Assembly: GCA_051251645.1 (NCBI GenBank)
Contig: JBPOEY010000003.1
Coordinates: 124,001-188,000 of the forward strand
Source: Litorimonas sp051251645
GTDB lineage: Bacteria; Pseudomonadota; Alphaproteobacteria; Caulobacterales; Maricaulaceae
Length of the DNA: 64,000 bases
Direction of reading: 5' to 3'
Shown here: one piece after another, positions 61,528-64,000 of the stretch
Numbering within the stretch: the first letter of the stretch is position 1
Layout of the letters: each line of letters starts with the position of its first letter
Notes under the pieces: model-generated
Database searches by the model: none
Told to the model about the DNA's origin: nothing
What the model saw: the letters and a program-made list of their open reading frames with translations, nothing else
Position numbers and translations under genes: made by a program

Positions 61528-61686
61528 TTAGTGGATATTATTGCCACCCCGATTGCCAGATGTCGCTTCTAAACATTCCGCATAGAGGTCGAGGATGGCT
61601 TCGCGGTTATTCTCGCCCCAGACGCCGACTCCTTTGAGCTTGGACAGGATGTCGAACGCGACTTCTTCTTTTGATTTGCCTGACAT
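61528..61686 (-). CDS. small hypothetical protein (52 residues)
   Basis: Starts ATG at 61686 with AAGG about nine bases upstream. The protein reads like a folded small domain: MSGKSKEEVAFDILSKLKG, then VGVWGENNREAILDLYAECL, with charged, amphipathic helices and a polar Gly/Asn tail. The composition and regular helix pattern support coding. Not recognised. It lies between argS and the glycine riboswitch, on the opposite strand to both. Confidence 0.6.
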   Translation of the reverse strand: MSGKSKEEVAFDILSKLKGVGVWGENNREAILDLYAECLEATSGNRGGNNIH

Positions 61687-61804
61687 GAGGACGCCTTTTG
61701 CTGATTAACTGTGCGCCGCCCTATTTCATAAAGTGATTAAGGGTTTGATTGATCCATCCAATTGACTCCCATCCTTTTAACGCGCATTTCGCCTTAACTT
61801 CCAA

Positions 61805-61978
61805 CCCGTGGGAGAGAGCGGAGCTTTGAGCTTCGTCGCCGAAGGCGCAACCGCCGCCGGAAACGCTCAGGCACCTAGGACCACGGGTCGGTCAAATTGC
61901 TGGAAAGAGACCCGCGCCCATTTGGGTTGGTGAGAGGGTCCGCCGACGGAGTAAATCTCTCAGGCCCGATAGGACAGC
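61805..61978 (+). promoter_or_regulatory. tandem glycine riboswitch (gcvT leader)
   Basis: Two glycine aptamers in series. The first (61805-61887) is closed by CCCGTGG/CCACGGG and contains GGGAGAGAGC, CGCCGAAGG and CGCTCAGGCACC. The second (61899-61978) is closed by GCTG/CAGC and has GGAAAGAGAC, CGCCGACGGAG, CTCTCAGG and GGACAG. These are the conserved core blocks of the gcvT RNA motif. Glycine binding normally turns on the glycine cleavage genes. The gcvT start is 44 bases downstream; I cannot see a strong terminator there, so control may be at translation. Confidence 0.95.
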
Positions 61979-62022
61979 AGGTGGCACAGCGCGCGAACCT
62001 CTTCGCGACGGAGTGCTTGGCT

Positions 62023-63171
62023 ATGGCGAATGATCTAAAACAAACGGCGCTCCACGACTTACATGTCGATTTGGGCGCGAAAATGGTGCCCTTCGCGGGC
62101 TATAATATGCCCGTCCAATATCCGATGGGCGTGTTGGGAGAACATCTCCATACGCGCGAGGCCGCGGGCCTATTTGACGTTGGCCATATGGGTCAGGTTT
62201 TTCTTGTTGCAGAAGACAAGACGTTTGCGACGGCGGCGAAAGCGTTAGAAAGGCTTGTGCCCGCCTCAATTTCTGATCTGGAGCCGGGACAACAGCGCTA
62301 CACACAATTCCTCGATGATAAAGGCGGCATCCTCGATGATTTGATGGTCAGCCGGATCAATATGCCGGGTCACGATCACATGATCTATCTGGTCGTGAAT
62401 GCGGGCTGTAAAGAGGCCGATTACGCCCATCTTCAAGCCAACATGCCCGCCGATGTGGCCGTGAATATCAAGGATGACACGCTCTCGCTCGTCGCGCTGC
62501 AAGGGCCGATGGCGGTTGAGATCATCGCGCGGCTCAATCCTGATGTCGCCAAACTAATTTTCATGACCCACGGCGAGTTTGAGCTGCAGCTGCCAGACGG
62601 GCCGATGTATGCGCATATTTCGCGGTCCGGTTATACGGGCGAAGACGGCGTGGAAGTTTCCGCCCATCACGACGATATGAAACGGCTTGTCGGCCATTTG
62701 CTGACGCAAGACGGCGTTGCGCCCGTCGGCCTTGGCGCGCGCGATAGTTTGCGGCTCGAAGCCGGACTGTGTCTTTACGGCAATGATATCGACACGACGA
62801 CGAGCCCGATCGAAGCCGGCTTAATCTGGTCCGTGCAAAAACATCGTCGTTCTGGCGAAGGTTACAAAGGCGCGGCGCGCGTGGCGGCCGACCTCAAGAT
62901 CAAGACCCGGCGTCTGGTCGGCATTCAACCCGAAGGTCGCGCTCCCGCGCGCGGTCACACGGAAATTCAAGATCTTAACGGCAACCGCATTGGCGAAATC
63001 ACATCCGGCGGTTTCGGCCCGTCTGTCGGCGGTCCCGTCGCGATGGGGTATGTTGATGTCCCGCACAATAAAACCGGGACGCCAGTCTACCTCATCGTGC
63101 GCGGCAAAGCCTTGCCCGCAACGGTGACGAAACTTCCCTTCGTTCCGCACAATTATTTCCGAGGAGAATAA
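62023..63171 (+). CDS. gcvT: glycine cleavage system T protein (aminomethyltransferase)
   Basis: 382 residues from the ATG at 62023 (GGAG nine bases upstream); the open frame back to 61897 is riboswitch sequence. Key blocks: HVDLGAKMVPFAGYNMPVQYP, FDVGHMGQ, SRSGYTGEDGVEV and GLGARDSLRLEAGLCLYGNDI (read in parts). It transfers the methylene group from H-protein-bound aminomethyl to tetrahydrofolate, releasing ammonia. gcvH follows three bases later. gcvP is not in this window. Confidence 0.97.
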   Translation: MANDLKQTALHDLHVDLGAKMVPFAGYNMPVQYPMGVLGEHLHTREAAGLFDVGHMGQVFLVAEDKTFATAAKALERLVPASISDLEPGQQRYTQFLDDKGGILDDLMVSRINMPGHDHMIYLVVNAGCKEADYAHLQANMPADVAVNIKDDTLSLVALQGPMAVEIIARLNPDVAKLIFMTHGEFELQLPDGPMYAHISRSGYTGEDGVEVSAHHDDMKRLVGHLLTQDGVAPVGLGARDSLRLEAGLCLYGNDIDTTTSPIEAGLIWSVQKHRRSGEGYKGAARVAADLKIKTRRLVGIQPEGRAPARGHTEIQDLNGNRIGEITSGGFGPSVGGPVAMGYVDVPHNKTGTPVYLIVRGKALPATVTKLPFVPHNYFRGE

Positions 63172-63174
63172 TCA

Positions 63175-63543
63175 ATGATGAAATATACAGAAAGCCACGA
63201 GTGGATAAAACTGGACGGTGATACAGCCACAGTCGGGATCAGCGATTACGCCGCCAAAGCGCTCGGCGATGTTGTCTTCGTCGAGCTGCCGGGTGTTGGC
63301 GATGAAGTTGATGCGGGCGGCGAGATCGCTGTGGTCGAGAGCGTCAAAGCCGCGTCTGAAGTTTACGCGCCCGTCGCGGGCGAAGTGACCGCCGTGAACG
63401 ACACGCTCGAAGGCGCGCCGGAAACCGTCAACGCGGCCCCGACTGAGGGTGGTTGGTTCGTGAAAATGACGGTCAGCGACACCAGCGCGCTCGACGCGTT
63501 GATGAGCGAAAAGGCCTATAAGGAATATTGCGAAGGGCTTTAG
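63175..63543 (+). CDS. gcvH: glycine cleavage system H protein
   Basis: 122 residues. The lipoylated lysine is Lys58 in VVESVKAASEVYAPVAG, and the N-terminus has YTESHEWIKLDGDTATVGIS. It shuttles the aminomethyl group between P, T and L proteins. It follows gcvT by three bases and shares the glycine riboswitch. A large palindromic repeat starts seven bases after the stop, separating it from whatever comes next, so gcvP is not immediately adjacent. Confidence 0.97.
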   Translation: MMKYTESHEWIKLDGDTATVGISDYAAKALGDVVFVELPGVGDEVDAGGEIAVVESVKAASEVYAPVAGEVTAVNDTLEGAPETVNAAPTEGGWFVKMTVSDTSALDALMSEKAYKEYCEGL

Positions 63544-63549
63544 GCTTAT

Positions 63550-63683
63550 CTTTGGCCCCCTCCGCCGCTGCGCGGCACCTCCCCCATTGAGGGGGAGGGC
63601 GGTCTTTCGCGGAGCTCCCCACTTTTCCTCCCCCTCAATGGGGGAGGTGGCCGGAGCAACGCGGAGGTCAGAGGGGGCCAAAG
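63550..63683. repeat. 134-bp palindromic intergenic repeat
   Basis: The ends are inverted copies: CTTTGGCCCCCTC at the left pairs with its complement at the right, and inside both arms carry CACCTCCCCCATTGAGGGGG, itself locally palindromic. Arms are separated by a short centre (near CTTTCGCGGAGC). The layout resembles the dispersed C-rich palindromic repeats common between genes in alphaproteobacteria, and the RNA would form a very stable stem. It could act as a terminator or mRNA-stability element for gcvTH. Confidence 0.8.
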
Positions 63684-63694
63684 GAAACTAGATC

Positions 63695-63760
63695 ATGATA
63701 AACCTAACCTCATACCTTTTCGGCGCGCTGACCGTCCTTTTATGGAAAGCCACGCCATGA
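63695..63760 (+). CDS. 21-residue hydrophobic leader ORF
   Basis: ATG at 63695 with a strong Shine-Dalgarno (AAGGAAA) eight bases upstream encodes MINLTSYLFGALTVLLWKAT plus Pro, and its TGA overlaps the next ATG (ATGA at 63757). The good ribosome site belongs to this short frame, and the following gene has a weaker one, so translational coupling is likely. It might be a tiny membrane peptide in its own right. Confidence 0.5.
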   Translation: MINLTSYLFGALTVLLWKATP

Positions 63761-63954
63761 ACCACCGTATCCTCCGTATTATCGCCTTGATCGCGGCTAT
63801 GATCGCGGCGCCAGCCGTTGCGGGGCTCGTCTACCTTGAGCCGCCTTGGCTTGATTTGATGGCGTCTGCGGCGATTGGCGTGGTGACAGGGCTAACAGTT
63901 CTGTTCATTTTCAAACGACTTCCCGTCGATGACCGTAAGGATAAGCATGAGTAA
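63757..63954 (+). CDS. small two-helix membrane protein
   Basis: 65 residues from the ATG at 63757 (an in-frame ATG at 63742 adds five). Two hydrophobic helices: about residues 5-30 (ILRIIALIAAMIAAPAVAG) and 38-56 (MASAAIGVVTGLTVLFIF), with a charged C-terminal tail (PVDDRKDKHE). Not recognised. It overlaps the upstream leader ORF by four bases and the following partial gene by eight bases, so all three appear coupled. Confidence 0.65.
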   Translation: MNHRILRIIALIAAMIAAPAVAGLVYLEPPWLDLMASAAIGVVTGLTVLFIFKRLPVDDRKDKHE

Positions 63955-64000
63955 TTCAGCTTTATCACGACTGCCGCGCGCGCTTCGGCTCGGGGTTTTC
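63947..64000 (+). CDS. start of an unidentified gene (3' end outside window)
   Basis: ATG at 63947 begins MSNSALSRLPRALRLGVF and runs off the right edge after 18 codons. It overlaps the stop of the small membrane protein gene by eight bases. Too little is visible to assign a family; it does not look like the start of gcvP. Confidence 0.45.
   Translation, partial: MSNSALSRLPRALRLGVF

Noticed and set aside
1..64000. CRISPR arrays, prophage, complete insertion sequences, rRNA
   Set aside because: No regularly spaced repeats, phage structural genes, transposase or rRNA sequence was found on either strand.

Overview
The window is a gene-dense chromosomal segment of an alphaproteobacterium, most likely a marine Caulobacterales-type lineage such as Hyphomonadaceae/Robiginitomaculaceae; the family-level placement is my inference. 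The indications are a CtrA-type box (TTAA-N7-TTAAC), an alphaproteobacterial LexA/SOS box (GTTC-N7-GTTC) before uvrB, an elongator tRNA-Met with G1-U72, DUF2794 and DUF1223 genes, and a CysNC fusion. I see no phage, plasmid, CRISPR or intact transposase. Nearly all of it is core genome; the accessory features are small.

Layout. 1-2.6 kb: 3' part of a DUF4197 gene, a small hypothetical behind a CtrA-type box, creD. 2.6-8.6 kb: a lone sdhB, two tandem paralogous membrane histidine kinases without a response regulator, a PlsC-like acyltransferase, and a TM-helix (MscS-related) channel followed by a strong terminator. 8.7-15.8 kb: zapE, then the sulfate-activation operon cysD-cysNC-DHH phosphoesterase, split by a 265-bp MITE-like element, and a divergent gene for an unrecognised nucleotidyltransferase-fold protein. 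15.8-20.2 kb: methylmalonyl-CoA mutase (both subunits) and ferredoxin-NADP reductase. 20.2-31.3 kb: lptD, gluQ, a HerA-like ATPase, an AI-2E family transporter, DUF1223, DUF2794, glmS and a DegT aminotransferase. 31.3-37 kb: tRNA-Met, a hypothetical, and the branched-chain 2-oxoacid dehydrogenase operon (E1alpha-E1beta-E2) divergent from an Lrp-family regulator. 37-41.3 kb: an AT-rich DUF4238 gene split by a frameshift in an A7 tract, uvrB with its SOS box, a hydrolase and gloA. 41.3-48.3 kb: thrS followed by an O-antigen-ligase-like protein and several glycosyltransferases. 48.3-53.1 kb: a membrane protein, a GGDEF/EAL protein, a methyltransferase, chorismate mutase, tyrC, DUF1272. 53.1-59 kb: ftsE-ftsX-ydcF and ispH-rnhA-beta-propeller operons, with an MJ0042 zinc-ribbon protein between them. 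59-64 kb: a lipoprotein, argS, a tandem glycine riboswitch on gcvT-gcvH, a large palindromic repeat and small membrane ORFs running off the right edge.

How the genes work together. Methylmalonyl-CoA mutase and the branched-chain dehydrogenase suggest breakdown of Val/Ile/Leu and propionyl-CoA to succinyl-CoA; SdhB belongs to the next step of the same route. CysD/CysNC make APS and PAPS. LptD, glmS, the DegT enzyme, the ligase and the glycosyltransferases serve the envelope. FtsEX, CreD and YdcF act in envelope and division. GcvT/GcvH are under direct glycine control.

The most interesting observations are: (1) the MITE-like element inserted exactly into the TA of the TAATG stop/start overlap between cysD and cysNC, leaving both proteins intact and supplying an open frame that bridges them; (2) a CysD with an added N-terminal repressor-like helical domain; (3) the orphan nucleotidyltransferase-like protein beside it; (4) the frameshifted, AT-rich DUF4238 gene; (5) a chorismate mutase with a decayed prephenate-dehydratase-like tail. 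No single locus clearly qualifies as a new multi-gene system.
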